Below are positions 36,680 through 47,926 of a DNA stretch of 64,000 nucleotides, one piece after another. Origin of the DNA: Symbiotaphrina buchneri (taxonomy: Eukaryota; Ascomycota; Symbiotaphrinales; Symbiotaphrinaceae); contig BCIG01000033.1 in NCBI GenBank assembly GCA_001599915.1, forward strand, positions 124,001 through 188,000. The letters run 5' to 3'. The first letter of the stretch is position 1. Each line of letters begins with the position of its first letter. The notes beneath the pieces were generated by a model. It was not told the origin of the DNA and searched no databases. It worked only from the letters and a program-made list of their open reading frames with translations. The position numbers and the translations under genes are program-made.

Positions 36680-36961
36680 TCAACACCGGTCCCATGAGAG
36701 AACGAACGCATAAGCTCCCAGCGCCATACGAACAACAGTGCCCGTGCTACGCAGGTGCCTGCCTGAACACCGCCGAGAGTGCAACATATCATGCATGTAA
36801 CTTGCGTCCAAGAAGCGCCTCCTCAGTGCTCGTGTAGGTATCAACGATAATCTCCAGAAAAAGAAAACCACGAACACCGCCCAGGAAAAGATCAACGCCA
36901 TGACCACGTCCGTGACCGTCTGTAGCACTTCAAGTGCTAGGTTAGTGGGAATACTCATTGT
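36680..36961 (-). CDS. possible small membrane protein
   Basis: Open frame of about 93 residues starting MTTMSIPTNLALEVLQ, with one strongly hydrophobic segment (VVMALIFSWAVFVVFFFWRL) followed by a basic stretch (RALRRRFLDASY). It begins only about 100 bp beyond the ATG1 stop on the same strand, so it may simply be ATG1 3' untranslated sequence. No homologue is recalled and there is no splice evidence. Confidence 0.2.
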   Translation of the reverse strand, partial: TMSIPTNLALEVLQTVTDVVMALIFSWAVFVVFFFWRLSLIPTRALRRRFLDASYMHDMLHSRRCSGRHLRSTGTVVRMALGAYAFVLSWDRC

Positions 36962-37060
36962 CGTTATCATATCATCGCTAGAATAATGAATAAAGAAGAA
37001 AAGCCTAGCCGCATTGGGCCTGGAGCTGCCGGAAGCCCGCAATTCATTAACATCACTTGT

Positions 37061-40000
37061 TCAACGAGGAGGGGTTGTGCCGACCGAAGGAACACCTGTT
37101 GCAGCAGCGGAGGGCGTCCTGGAAGGCGCCATTGGTTGTTGCATTGAAGTACGCTTCAACATCGCCATCTTTTTCCGTAGAGCAGCAAGGCGACCCCGGA
37201 TACTGATCACCACTGGCGAGATGTCAGCAAAAGGTCCACGATATGTTTGATATGAGAGGAAACACTCACTCTTTTCCACGACCTCCCTGTCTTCAGCTTC
37301 CAGACCATTTATTGGGCCTCTGTCGGCCTTTGACCCCTCTTTGCCGTTCATGCTGCCTTTCCTGGAAGCGCTGGGCTCTTCGTCACTTTCCAGGACAGCC
37401 TCAAGCATCCTTTGGGCGGTAATGTAGGCGATCTCGCAACCTGCTAAATCCTCGCCCACCAACTCATTTACTGCTGCAGCGCGACTCATCTCCACCGCTC
37501 TATCGTACATTAGCCGCTCTGCCGTAACACCTGAGCTCACAAAAACGCCATCAGCTGACGTGCCCAGTTCTGCGGCGGACGCGGATGCGGCAGGATGGTT
37601 GCTCGGATGGCTGGGGTGATCCACGGGCAAGCGATTCTGCGAGTCGATCAACTTGCGACGGACAAACTCTGCTTTCTCCAAAACTTCGTTGAAACGACCG
37701 CGCACCCATTGAACGACATTGTTGATGCGAGTACCAACTGCAACACCGGTCGGAGAGGTGACGTCGGTCCGCGGGGCTGAATGATCTATCACCTCGCCCC
37801 GATTCTTACGAGCCCACCACGCTCCAGCGACATCCATCGACTTGGCCAGCAGTGACAGAGCCTTAACATAGAGCACCAGGGCTTCCTCTGAGAGTGTGAC
37901 TGTGGCGTCCACAGTCAAGCCCTCCTCTTCTTGGTCTCCTGGATCTACCCCAACTTGCCGGAGTCCAAGGCCATGCTCGATTGACGGCGCTAGAGGGATA
38001 AGCTGCTTGTATTTCACTTCGGCAAAGCCATAGACCACATCACTTCTGGTAGCTAGCTCCTCAATCACGTGGATCGCCTTGGAATCTTCGCCCAACGGAA
38101 TGGTCGTCTTACCATCCGTCGTCACCAGACTACCCTGAGTGGTCGGATATGCAGGATAGCCATATAATTGAGGAGGCGACTGCGATTTGCCTCCGAGCGG
38201 TGGTGAGAATCCCATTCCAAACAGACGGAAATCCGCCATATTCAACGCCTTTGAGATTGCCGACGTAGCAGATGTCGGGCTAGCTCCATAACGTCGTTCA
38301 TATGAACCCTTATGTTGTTGTCCAATTTCCGGCCGCTGTCTACCAGTGACAACTTGCATGGCCCTGCTAGGGGATGCTTGCATCCCAGAAGGACCATTTC
38401 CGCCCCCAGATACAGTAGCTCTCCGAACCATAGCCCCTTGCTGTTGTTGAGCTGGGTCGTTGTACCCTCCACGTAAACGCGGGTTTGCAGCCAGCTCATC
38501 AGCGAAGGCATTCACTTCAACGGCACGCTTTTCCACAACAACATAGTCCCGCTCGAAAGCAACTTCCTGGGCCGCTTTGTCTTCATCTTCGTTGGTGGCT
38601 TTCGCTTTCTTAAGTCCGGTCTGCTGCGCTTGCTGCTTCTCCTCATTACGGAATTGTGCCCTGACTTGCACTTGTTCCTTCAAAAATGACGACCCGGGCG
38701 AAGGCGTATTGCCACTGGCCTGTCGCTCCATCGCAACCGCTGCAGCAACTGGTGGGCGCTCGGGATAGGTCTCCTGACGGCCAGGTGCAGTGACATGCGA
38801 TATCATGGCGGGTCGGCGGTAGGGATCTGGCGAGTCGCGCTGACCACGAGACGATGGGCGTGCGTTCGCAATCTGCCCGCTATAACGCCTAGCTTCTGGC
38901 ACTAATTTGCCTGGATTATCGGAACGTTGACGAATCATAGGAGAGGCTTCAGGTCGAGCGGTGGGTGCTGTGTAAAATCGATCTGGCGGTGATTCGGATT
39001 GACGAGCGTTTTCTTGCCGCGGCTGCTTCATGGACTCTGAGGAGGTTGGTTCCACCCGGAGCTCGGTCGCCTGGGCATCTTCAAGCTCTTGTGACACTTT
39101 CGAGCTTGGCCTAGGCTGGTCCACAGGTCTGTCTTCGGCCACAAGACCTGGTATATCGTCTTTCACAACAGGATCATCAAAAAACTCCTTGAAACCGACA
39201 CGTTCAACAGGACTCCTCTTCAGCAATGCCCGAATCAGTTTCTTCATGTCAGCAGTGAGGACAATTTCTTCCGGAAACTTGATCCTGTCTTCACCCTTCT
39301 CAATCCTGCGTAACAGCTCCACATGATTGGAGGCTCGGAAGGGGGGCCGTCCCACTACCATCTCGTAAAGTACGGTACCGACAGACCAAAGGTCAGCTTT
39401 GGCGTCATACTTCTCGTACCGCAAAATCTCGGGAGCCATGTAGAGCGGTGAGCCGCATAGAGTCTCAGCTAGAGAGGTAGAAGGTAATGACCGGGCGAAG
39501 CCAAAGTCAGCGATTTTCAGCATAGGCAGTGACTCCACTCCAACAACCGGCACCAAAGAATTCTCGCTGGCCGCCAGAGGCATCAAGTCTGGTTGTGTCT
39601 TGGCAAAGAATAGAGGTGACGGATTCAAGAGCAGGTTCTGAGGCTTGACATCACGGTGGATGAAGTTCTTTGCCCGAAGGAACTCTAGAGCACTTGCCAG
39701 CTGCTTCAGGAAGTGACGTACGACCACTTCGTTGAGACCGCCTCCAGGAGGGTTGGGATATTTCTTCACCATCTCCGCTGTAGCCGGATGCCCGGATAGC
39801 TTCTCACGCTTCTTGATGAAGTATGATAGGTCGCCCAACTGACAAAATTCCATCACCAGGTGGATATGGTTGGCGGACTCTTGACAGTCAATCAAAGCCA
39901 CGATATGGGGATGATGGAGGCCTTTCAGGATATGGATTTCGGAGTAGAGATTCTCTTTGAGCTTCTTGTTGAGCTTTTGTAGCTGGACGGACTTGATTGC

Positions 40001-40292
40001 TACGTATGCGCCCTTCTTCTGTGGCGGGGAGTCAGCACCAGCCCGGGTTGAAACAGAATGATAATTCATCATTATGCAAAGACCATACAGCGTGGAACGA
40101 AATATAACAAGGGTTTGTTTAGCACGCGGAAGGAGACGGCGGATAGTCACATACCACGTGTCTGGCCTTGTAGACAGTAGCAAAGCTCCCCTTCCCTATC
40201 TCTTCCATCCGTCTGAAAGCACCTATCGTCACTTCCCCTTGCCCAGGCTCTCGAGGCCTCCTCGGGACGGGTTGAGGTTGTGCTGTCGCCAT
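37061..40292 (-). CDS. ATG1: autophagy serine/threonine kinase Atg1
   Basis: Initiating kinase of autophagy (ULK1 homologue). Exons 40292-40155, 40018-37270 and 37212-37061, about 1012 aa. Exon 1 ends in the glycine loop ([19 protein letters not shown]) and exon 2 begins [20 protein letters not shown]. Kinase motifs: [16 protein letters not shown] (catalytic loop), [11 protein letters not shown] (DFG), [13 protein letters not shown] (activation loop and APE). A long S/P/Q-rich linker (about 370-640) follows, and a C-terminal tMIT-type region begins near [19 protein letters not shown]. Intron 2 (37269-37213, 57 bp, GTGAGT, CTGACATC branch, CCAG) is a multiple of three and stop-free, so an unspliced frame stays open; the spliced form gives [16 protein letters not shown]. 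Start choice follows the family N-terminus. Confidence 0.95.
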
Positions 40293-41880
40293 ATCGGAAA
40301 CCAGTCCTTGCTTTGCCCGGCACTATCCCTTTCAACGTCCTCCTCCACTGAGCCCCAGCCGGCTGTGCTACCAATGCAGATGGGGATAAAGGCTCGGCGT
40401 CAAGGAGTTCGACATGGGCCGCCTGCACTGTTCCCGAGTAACGAGTTCGATCACACGTGCGTGTGGCGGCCAGATATAGAGGGCGAAGTTATTTGAACGC
40501 CGGAAGGGGGGACGTGACTCGTATGTATGGCCTAGTACCTTGACGATTAGGCGGTGAACTGGACGCTGATACCGGCTTTCGATAATCGATGAAGGAATAG
40601 ATCTAGCGACTGTCGGCAGTGACGCTAAGGAATGGAATCTATGTGTGCTTGCTTGAAGCTGTTCAGGTACGAGGAATAGTCGTGCGTGGAGGATGCGGCG
40701 GTAACGGCAGTCTCGGGGGATTAAGGGCGGTTGGATAAGCTCATCAGGTGGTGATCGCCGGGTGACTTAAGCGGGCGGAAATCAGCAGGGAAAGGGTGAT
40801 GATAAAGCGAAATGTATAAAAATACGGATTATTAGGGATGAAGGAGACGGTCGGGTCACGATCAATGCCCGATTATGGTGGAGGAGTGATGCGGTGCGAT
40901 GGAGAGGACGCAATAATGCATCAACTCCAGATACGCTACCTACCTTACGTTATTGCTTGGGGGGAAAGTCGACTGTTTTGGGAGGAGGTCGGACCCCGTC
41001 CGTCGAGTCAGATGCCTGCACGCACTGCAGCGCTGGACTCTTGGAGCTCTTTGAGATCAGGCCTGACCAAGCCGTGTTCAGTCTAGCCTCGTCTGCCTTA
41101 TCTCCCACCGCGCCCTGCGATAAATCGGGTGATATCGACGTCTTGAAACTATGACATGATTGCCCTCAAGACACATTTACCTTATCGGCTTCTCTCTTCC
41201 CTTTCCGCTTAAACATCTAAAGATGGAAATAGAATGTTAATTATTCGAGCCCGTATATCTCCTGCTCTAAAATTCATTTTGAAGTCGACAAACAGCTTCC
41301 GGGTCCAGGTGCATGAGTGCCCGCGTTCCTTGTTTGTGTCCCTGCATTTCCTAGCCAAGCATAAGAGGGCCGAAAGCGGAGTCCAGACTGTACGAGTACG
41401 AAGGACAGAGCACGTGATTATTGCGGAGTACTCTGTACCAGCCAAGAGGGAGTCTCTCTGACGCAACGCAACTGCCACCTCCTAGCAGATGAGATGGGAT
41501 GAGATGAGAATCCCGTTTGATTGCGCCATGATTTTGACATTCTCGCAATTATTCTCTTTACGGATGGCGACGATCGGAATCATGCATGCCTTCCACTCCT
41601 TCCGTATACTCCGTAATCACCGGATCACTCCATTTCCCATCTCATCTTGTCGGAGATAATTCCCGGCTCTGATGATCGCCAATAACTAAGAGGCGCGGGG
41701 CGTCCTGATTGCCATATCTGGTGGCCGCTAGACGCTGTATGTTAGCCTATTTGAGCCTCGAGATCAAACAAACAAAAGATGATTATTCCGTATCCAGAGA
41801 GCACTATGTCATCAGGTCTCCCGCCGGAAACTTAAACTGCATCAAGAAAATACAACTATTATCACACCTACTAGTATTAT
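40293..41880. other. ATG1 upstream region
   Basis: About 1.6 kb with the ATG1 promoter. It includes a copy of GTACGAGTAC at 41390-41399 and near-palindromic TACTCCGTA-type sites around 41600. No gene is supported; the right edge grades into the AT-rich block. Confidence 0.45.
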
Positions 41881-43010
41881 AACCACTCCTTCGGAGTGGT
41901 CAGGGGGTTTTTTATCTTACTAAGCAATTTCACATGATATCAAGTAGGAAAACTATAGATATTAAAGTAAATAAGAAAACAATCACAATTGATGTTGATT
42001 TATAGTAAGAATAACTATAAGATAATTTACAGGCATGTATTTACTTAAAAAAAAATAACCTTTTCTTTAGATAGGTAAGTTTTATACATATTCCTGCAAT
42101 CTATTGCAGTCTATCATAGACTATTTATCTAAAGATTCTATAGTATCTAATATCTTATATATAATATTATATATTATAATAAATAGATTTTAACACTTAT
42201 AAATATATTTAATAAACATTGTAAAAGACTTCTAAAAAGGGTATTATAATGTTAAAAATGTACAGATATTATAAAAGCTAGATTAAAAAAGTATAATTAT
42301 ATAAAAGAAAACAAAGTATTTATAATAGTAAATAATAGTTCTTATAATAATATAGTTTACCTTTGATTTAAAATAGTTAAATCCTTTTTATATTTTACAG
42401 ATAATTATCTGTTATATAGATATAAAATATAAAAGTTATTATATTATTATATTTATAAATATATTGATAAAATACTTTTATTTTACTGGTTAAAACTATG
42501 TATAACTTTTGTAAAAAGATAGGTATTATATTAAATAATTATAAAACAATATTTTTTTATAATAAAACTAAAAATCTAATAAAATCAAAAAACTATTAAA
42601 AACATATTTTATTATCTAATATAATGTATTATAATATTGATAAAGAATATTTATACAACTGGTAAAATATTTAAATATGTTAATATAATATTTAATCAAT
42701 CTAAAACATTATTATGCTAATTAAAACACTTTTTAAACTTATCTTTTAACTTAGTTAAAAAAAGAAAGATTTTTCTTAGGTTTATATAGGATAAGATATA
42801 TAAATAAATTATTATTAACCTTTAATTATAAACTATTTAAACTTAAAACAGTATTTATATAAATAGGTACAGTTTTTTAAAGGTTATAAAAGATAAGATA
42901 TATAGGTAAAACAGGGTTAATTACAGTAAGTAACATAATTAAAATAGTTAAAATAGCCTAGTCAAATAAAACAGACTATATTCTATACTGTCCTACAGCG
43001 TAAACAAGTC
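41881..43010. repeat. extreme AT-rich block, probable RIP-altered relic
   Basis: About 1.1 kb composed almost entirely of A and T (especially 42120-42720), in sharp contrast with the balanced composition on both sides. No reading frame of note exists. Such islands in Pezizomycotina usually come from repeat-induced point mutation of an old inserted repeat. The element family cannot be read any more, and I see no convincing terminal repeats or target-site duplication. The left edge carries a perfect 8-bp hairpin, ACCACTCC-TTC-GGAGTGGT, at 41882-41900, followed by a GGGGGTTTTTT run. Confidence 0.75.
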
Positions 43011-43479
43011 TGTTAAAAAGATTCAAAGGTTAACATTAGGCAGATTAGGTTGAACAAGGCTGTACAACGCTGCAAGAACACAGAACAGGCATGAAAGAAA
43101 GTTACATACGCCCTTTTTTTGTTTTTTATTTTGATTTTCCTGCGTAAGGGGTTGTGCCGACAGGTCACGTTACTGCCATTCTTGGCGGCTTGGCGTGGAA
43201 CACATATTTTTTTGTATAATAGATGGCAGCTTACAAACATCAACGTCCGTTGTTTTTAATGTAGGAATGGATGTAGACCATGCTCATTAGATTACAGTGT
43301 TAGACTCAGGGAATGGCTTGCAGAGAATCAATTATCATGAGCTTGTATATACCTTCATCACCAGAATGCAAATGTGATCCAAAGTATGCTATGTGCGCCA
43401 AAGTCATCCCCAATCTCTTCCCTCTACTGTCCATAAGCCAAAACGCCACGCTCTATGCATCAGACCTCCCTTTATGCTA
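43011..43479. other. spacer between AT-rich block and SEC59
   Basis: About 470 bp, moderately AT-rich, with T-runs near 43110. It probably contains the SEC59 3' untranslated region. No gene visible. Confidence 0.4.
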
Positions 43480-46336
43480 TTATATGTCCAAACCTTTAAC
43501 CAGTAGCCACAAGACTACCGGTACAATCACGTTATCGTTGCCTCCAGTCAGGACGGCCTCTGTGAAGCTCGCCCCGCTAGCAGCTATCAGGGCTTTACCA
43601 AGCGTAATAGTAAGGCAGTCACCATTGTCGCCGTTCCAGCCGCCTATACGCAGCCACAGCTTTGCCGTGATCAAACCAGCCGTCACAGCAGCCGCAAATG
43701 CGGCGCTGCCTTCGAGACTTTTTCCGCCGGCCCACGGCCACTTTCTCCTGCCAAATCGCCGCCCTATCAAAGATGCAGCTGCGTCGCCCATCCCAACGCA
43801 GATGACTCCGCTGACCATGCAGACGTTGCGAGAAACGACTTCCCAACCTTCCCAAGGGGCATCCCCCGCACGGTCTATACCGGCGAGAGACAGCCAGAGA
43901 GGGATAGCACAGCCGATGAGGAGAAAGATGTGCGAGACCACCACCGGACCGCGAAGATCCCGCCCATCGACGTAGGGAGTCAGGAAATAAGCAAGAGGCT
44001 TCGAGATTGGAGGTAGTTGCGAGGCCCGGAAGAGGTCAAGTAAAAGGAAGATGGCCAAGATCAGCTCCAAAGCAAGGGATGCAAAGGTAGGGTCGACGAA
44101 TACGGCGGGTAGTAACATGGTCACCATCATGCCATGGAAGATCTTTCGCCTAGTGTCCACCTCCACGACCGTGGTAAGACGCAGAACTGTCGCCATACCA
44201 ACGATTAGGATGCCTAGCCAGTAACTGCAGATGAGAAGTCGAGTGTTAGCTTCCCCGAATTCGTCCCGCCGAAGGTGCTCAGCCCAGCCCAAATGGCACG
44301 ATTTATGCGCAGCAAGTCCGTCTCGTGTTGGCAGAGGGATCCACCAGGTGAGCCTCCACCTTCTCGTCCAGTTTCTGAAGGATGGAAGATCTCCAAAGAG
44401 ATAACCGAGGGCCCACCCAACTGGATCATGCCCTCCCAGCGCATATCGGGCAACATAGCCCATGATTCCCACAAGAGTGATAAGTACAACCATGAAATAC
44501 ACATAAGCGGCATACATCCACTTTCGAAGTTTGGCTTGAGTGGGTGTGAGTGATAAATAAGCACGGAAGGCTGATGGAGGAGACCTTTGTCGGCGTGGCT
44601 TCTGATTCGGCTTCTCAGAGCTTCGTGGATTGAGAATATCACGAAACGTAGACAGGGTATGTCGTCGACGGTGGGTTTGCGTATGGTCCAAAATTGCCTT
44701 CGAAGGGCCTGTGGGTGGCCAATTCTCGGACTTCGTTCCGTTTTCTACTGCGGACTTCGGCTCTGTCAATAAGAAGCCATTCTGCTGGTGGTCTCCTTTT
44801 GGTATTTGCAGGATGCCAACATTGTGAAGTGAGCGTTGTCTGGCCCTCGCCTTGGTCGGCAATGCCTCTTCCGGGCTACTGCTCTCGCTGTCATCGGAGT
44901 CCGCAAATTGTAGCAAGCCAGTGGTCTTAGCTTGCAAAGACTTCCGCAGCTGTTGCAGGAAAGAGTTCGTCGTCGACACCATCTTCACCGCCCGCCTAAA
45001 CCGCCATTTTGGTACTCGTGCTAAAGTTACACCCCATTCGAGCACATGTCTGCAGAAGACGAAAATGCTGACGCCCCCAACCCATAATAATGCTTTTAAA
45101 ATTTCGGCTTGAGGAGAGGAAGCCAGTAATAAAAGATTGATGAGTGCAACTGATAATAACTGCAACTCTGCCGGCAGTAGACTCGTTGTAGTCAAATAAT
45201 GCAATGAACTTGATAGTGCTTGGTGCAAAGGGTATAGAAATGGAAGAATGTCAGGCCAAATGCGTCTAGTGGGTATATTTTGCGTTAGGCCACGTTGATG
45301 GTCATGATTCGAAAGCCTGTGGGTGTCCGTCTCGGCCAGTGACAACAATGGCAATAGAGTGACCATCCAGTGTGTCATACTGAGCCCAGCCGTAGCAGCC
45401 AAGCCCGGTATAAGCTGCAGTGGTATGCATGAGAGTCCCAAAACCAGATTAGGAAGAAGGATGGTCGGGATTGTGGGCAGCAGAGAGACTGCCACATAGA
45501 GTGGAATGCAGAGAGGGTACAGGAGCGGCGCCGGATCGAAGACCGAAGGAAGACGCAAACTTCCAAAGTATTGACAGGACCCTCTTCCGGGTACACTGGT
45601 ATAGAATATCACCCTTATGGGATATAGTGCGAAAAGGACGAATATGACAGTGACGTACACCCAGAGCTCTACGGACGAAACCTTCAGTATAAGAGTCCAG
45701 GGAGACGAGCGCCGGTCGAGGAGTCTTACCATGGAGCCATGGGGTCGCTGATTCCTTGATCTCTTTTCCGGACAACACTGCGACCCCGATCCCACCCAAC
45801 AAGAATACTTCCGATACTCGTCGACCCAGCTCGCGACGCCTGCGCTCACGGAAGACCTGGGCTTGCTTCTGCTTATCATCTTCTTGCACTTGCCATTTAC
45901 GCTCCAAGCGTGGGTGACCGAGATTGAATTCTTTGTTCGCCTCCTGAAGCTGAGAAGGGGTGAGTAACGGGCTGTCTGTTCGATGCACATCTGCGCCTCG
46001 TGCATCCTTCAACCCCTTTCGAGGCCTTAATGGAGGAGCTGGCAGGCCCTGTAAAACACCAACTCTCTCATCATCCGCTTCCGTCCCACTATCAGAATAG
46101 GAAGTCGGCGTTTGGGCGCGACTCGTTCTAGAGCCTTCCTGGGCGTTCAACTGTTCACAGAGTGGAAGGTTGGGCACTGCAATCTTCTCATCGTGCGTTC
46201 GGTAAGGGTTTGAATCCCTTGAGAGTTCCACGCCTAGTTGATGGTAGGGATGGGGCGATCGTGATAGTTTTCGCAGACTTGAAGCCTCGACTTCATCCGG
46301 TGGCCCACCATCTGAATCCTGGGCATTGAGCGTCAT
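43480..46336 (-). CDS. SEC59: dolichol kinase Sec59
   Basis: ER polytopic CTP-dependent dolichol kinase for dolichyl phosphate synthesis in N-glycosylation. Exon 1 ends at 45730 and exon 2 starts at 45668: the 61-bp intron (GTAAGA, acceptor CCGTAG) joins TPWLH to ELWVYVTVIFVLFALYPIRV. The N-terminus is a polar cytosolic tail, followed by more than ten hydrophobic helices and a basic S/R-rich loop in the middle. The CTP-binding region is intact: VGMGDAAASLIGRRFGRRKW followed by AGGKSLEGSAAF, plus the family motif VDTRRKIFHGMMVTMLLP. A second intron of 75 bp (44299-44225; perfect GCTAACAC branch and CTGCAG acceptor, weak GTGCCA donor, in frame, no stop) is likely; with it the protein is about 906 aa, without it about 931. 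An in-frame ATG at 46453 would add 39 residues. Confidence 0.88.
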
Positions 46337-46729
46337 GGCCTGAAGACTGATTTGTGCGGACTTCTTCAGATTGCCCTCAATTAGGCTAAGAAAGCTTCTG
46401 GTGGACGCGCCATACAGGGTGATGCCTGCGACTTGCGGAAATCTGTGGCTCACTCTCCAGTGAGTGAATGCAATGTAAGTTGGTGGAAGAAATGCTATGC
46501 TGGCACTTTTTGCGCGGCCCCTGCGTCATCACATGCGTATTCTGATGGTTGAGAGCTGAGCTTAAACTGTCCTGAACTGGAGCTTGTCACTGGTCCACTC
46601 CCTCGGCCGGCAAATGCCGAGCCCATCAGCAACGATTACAGATCTCCATAAACACCATCGTCGTGATTCCTTTGCTTTGTCAACAACCTTGATACAGACT
46701 TCTAGGGAAACTCCGCACCACGGTACAAA
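46337..46729. promoter_or_regulatory. divergent promoter SEC59/thioredoxin-PITH
   Basis: At most 393 bp between the divergent starts (276 bp if SEC59 starts at 46453). No TATA box or recognised site stands out. Confidence 0.45.
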
Positions 46730-47926
46730 ATGTCGAAGATAGTGCATATCAACTCGCCTGCGCAGTTTAACTCGCTTCTCTCTTCCTCCACCATCGTGGT
46801 CACCGACTGTAAGCTGTCCCGCCTTACCCCGCCTTCTACCACGGAGTCCTGCGCTCCACAGCAACGGGACTCGAGGGGTGATAGCGTCTTCATGTGTATT
46901 ATACTAACATTGATCTGACAGTCTATGCAGACTGGTGTGGACCATGCAAAGCCATAGCACCTATCTATGAGCAGCTGTCATCGCAGCTGTCTCGGCCCAG
47001 CAAGATCACATTTGCAAAGGTGAATGTGGATCAACAACAAGAAATAGCTCGATCATACAAGGTTACTGCGTGAGTTGGTCAGATACATACACGCATGTAT
47101 GGCTCCATAAGTCTCATTAGTGTGCGTCTATAGATTGCCCACCTTCATGATCTTCAAGAACAAGAATGTCGTCTCTACTGTGCGAGGCGCAGACCCAAAG
47201 CAGCTCTCCGAAGCGGTCCGAAAGCTTGCTGCTGAAGCTGAGTCAGATGGGTCTTCAACGTCCTCAGGTTTTGGTGAAGGATCCTCAAGCGGGAGTGGCA
47301 CTTGGCTAGGCGCGAACTTGCCGAGGGGTTACAGTGACGTTACGGACCAGGTGGACTTGAAGGGGCTGGATCTCCTCAACTTCGATAGCAAGTTTGGGAA
47401 TGCCAGAACACTTTTCGATGCCAAGCAGCCATCTGGTGTTGCATCGGCCAAGGGCAAAGGCAAGGCTTCTGAAAGCGAAAGCAAGCCGGACTGGGTTGAG
47501 AGCGATACTGATGAACAACTAATGCTGTTCATCCCCTTCCAATCCACCCTCAAGGTGCACACATTGCACATTACCTCGTTACCACCCAAAGCTGAGGATG
47601 ACGATGACGAGGTGCCAATGCGGCCGAAGACGCTCCAGTTATATACCAACCGTGCACACGTTTTGGGTTTCGATGAGGCGGAGGACATTCCTGCCACACA
47701 AAAGATTGAGCTCTCTGACAAGGACTGGGACGAGAAGACAGGGACTGCTAAAGTGGAGCTACGATTCGTCAAGTTCCAGAACATCGCTTCACTTGTCCTG
47801 TTCGTGGTCGATGGTGACGGCGATGGCGAGAAGACACGGATAGACAGGCTTCGAATCCTCGGGGAATCGGGTGAGAAGAGAGATATGGGCAAGCTGGAGA
47901 AGATCGGAGATGAACAAGGCGAATGA
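46730..47926 (+). CDS. thioredoxin-like protein with PITH domain (TXNL1 type)
   Basis: Redox protein that associates with the 26S proteasome in other eukaryotes. Exons 46730-46808, 46922-47069 and 47134-47926, 339 aa. Residues 1-107 form a thioredoxin fold with active site WCGPC at 31-35 (YADWCGPCKAIAPIYEQL) and the cis-proline in VTALPTFMIFKN. A linker rich in G and S follows (SSTSSGFGEGSSSGSG). Residues 135-330 form the PITH domain: YSDVTDQVDLKGLDLLNFDS, LMLFIPFQSTLKVHTLHI, KTLQLYTNRAHVLGFDEAED and ELRFVKFQNIASLVLFVVD. Both introns have consensus ends and junctions keep frame (TDF-YADWCG and VTA-LPTF). Length is near that of the animal protein. Confidence 0.93.

Noticed and set aside
41882-41915. 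Hairpin plus T-run as an intrinsic terminator
   Set aside because: The bacterial-type signal has no meaning for nuclear fungal transcription by RNA polymerase II; better seen as an edge of the AT-rich relic.
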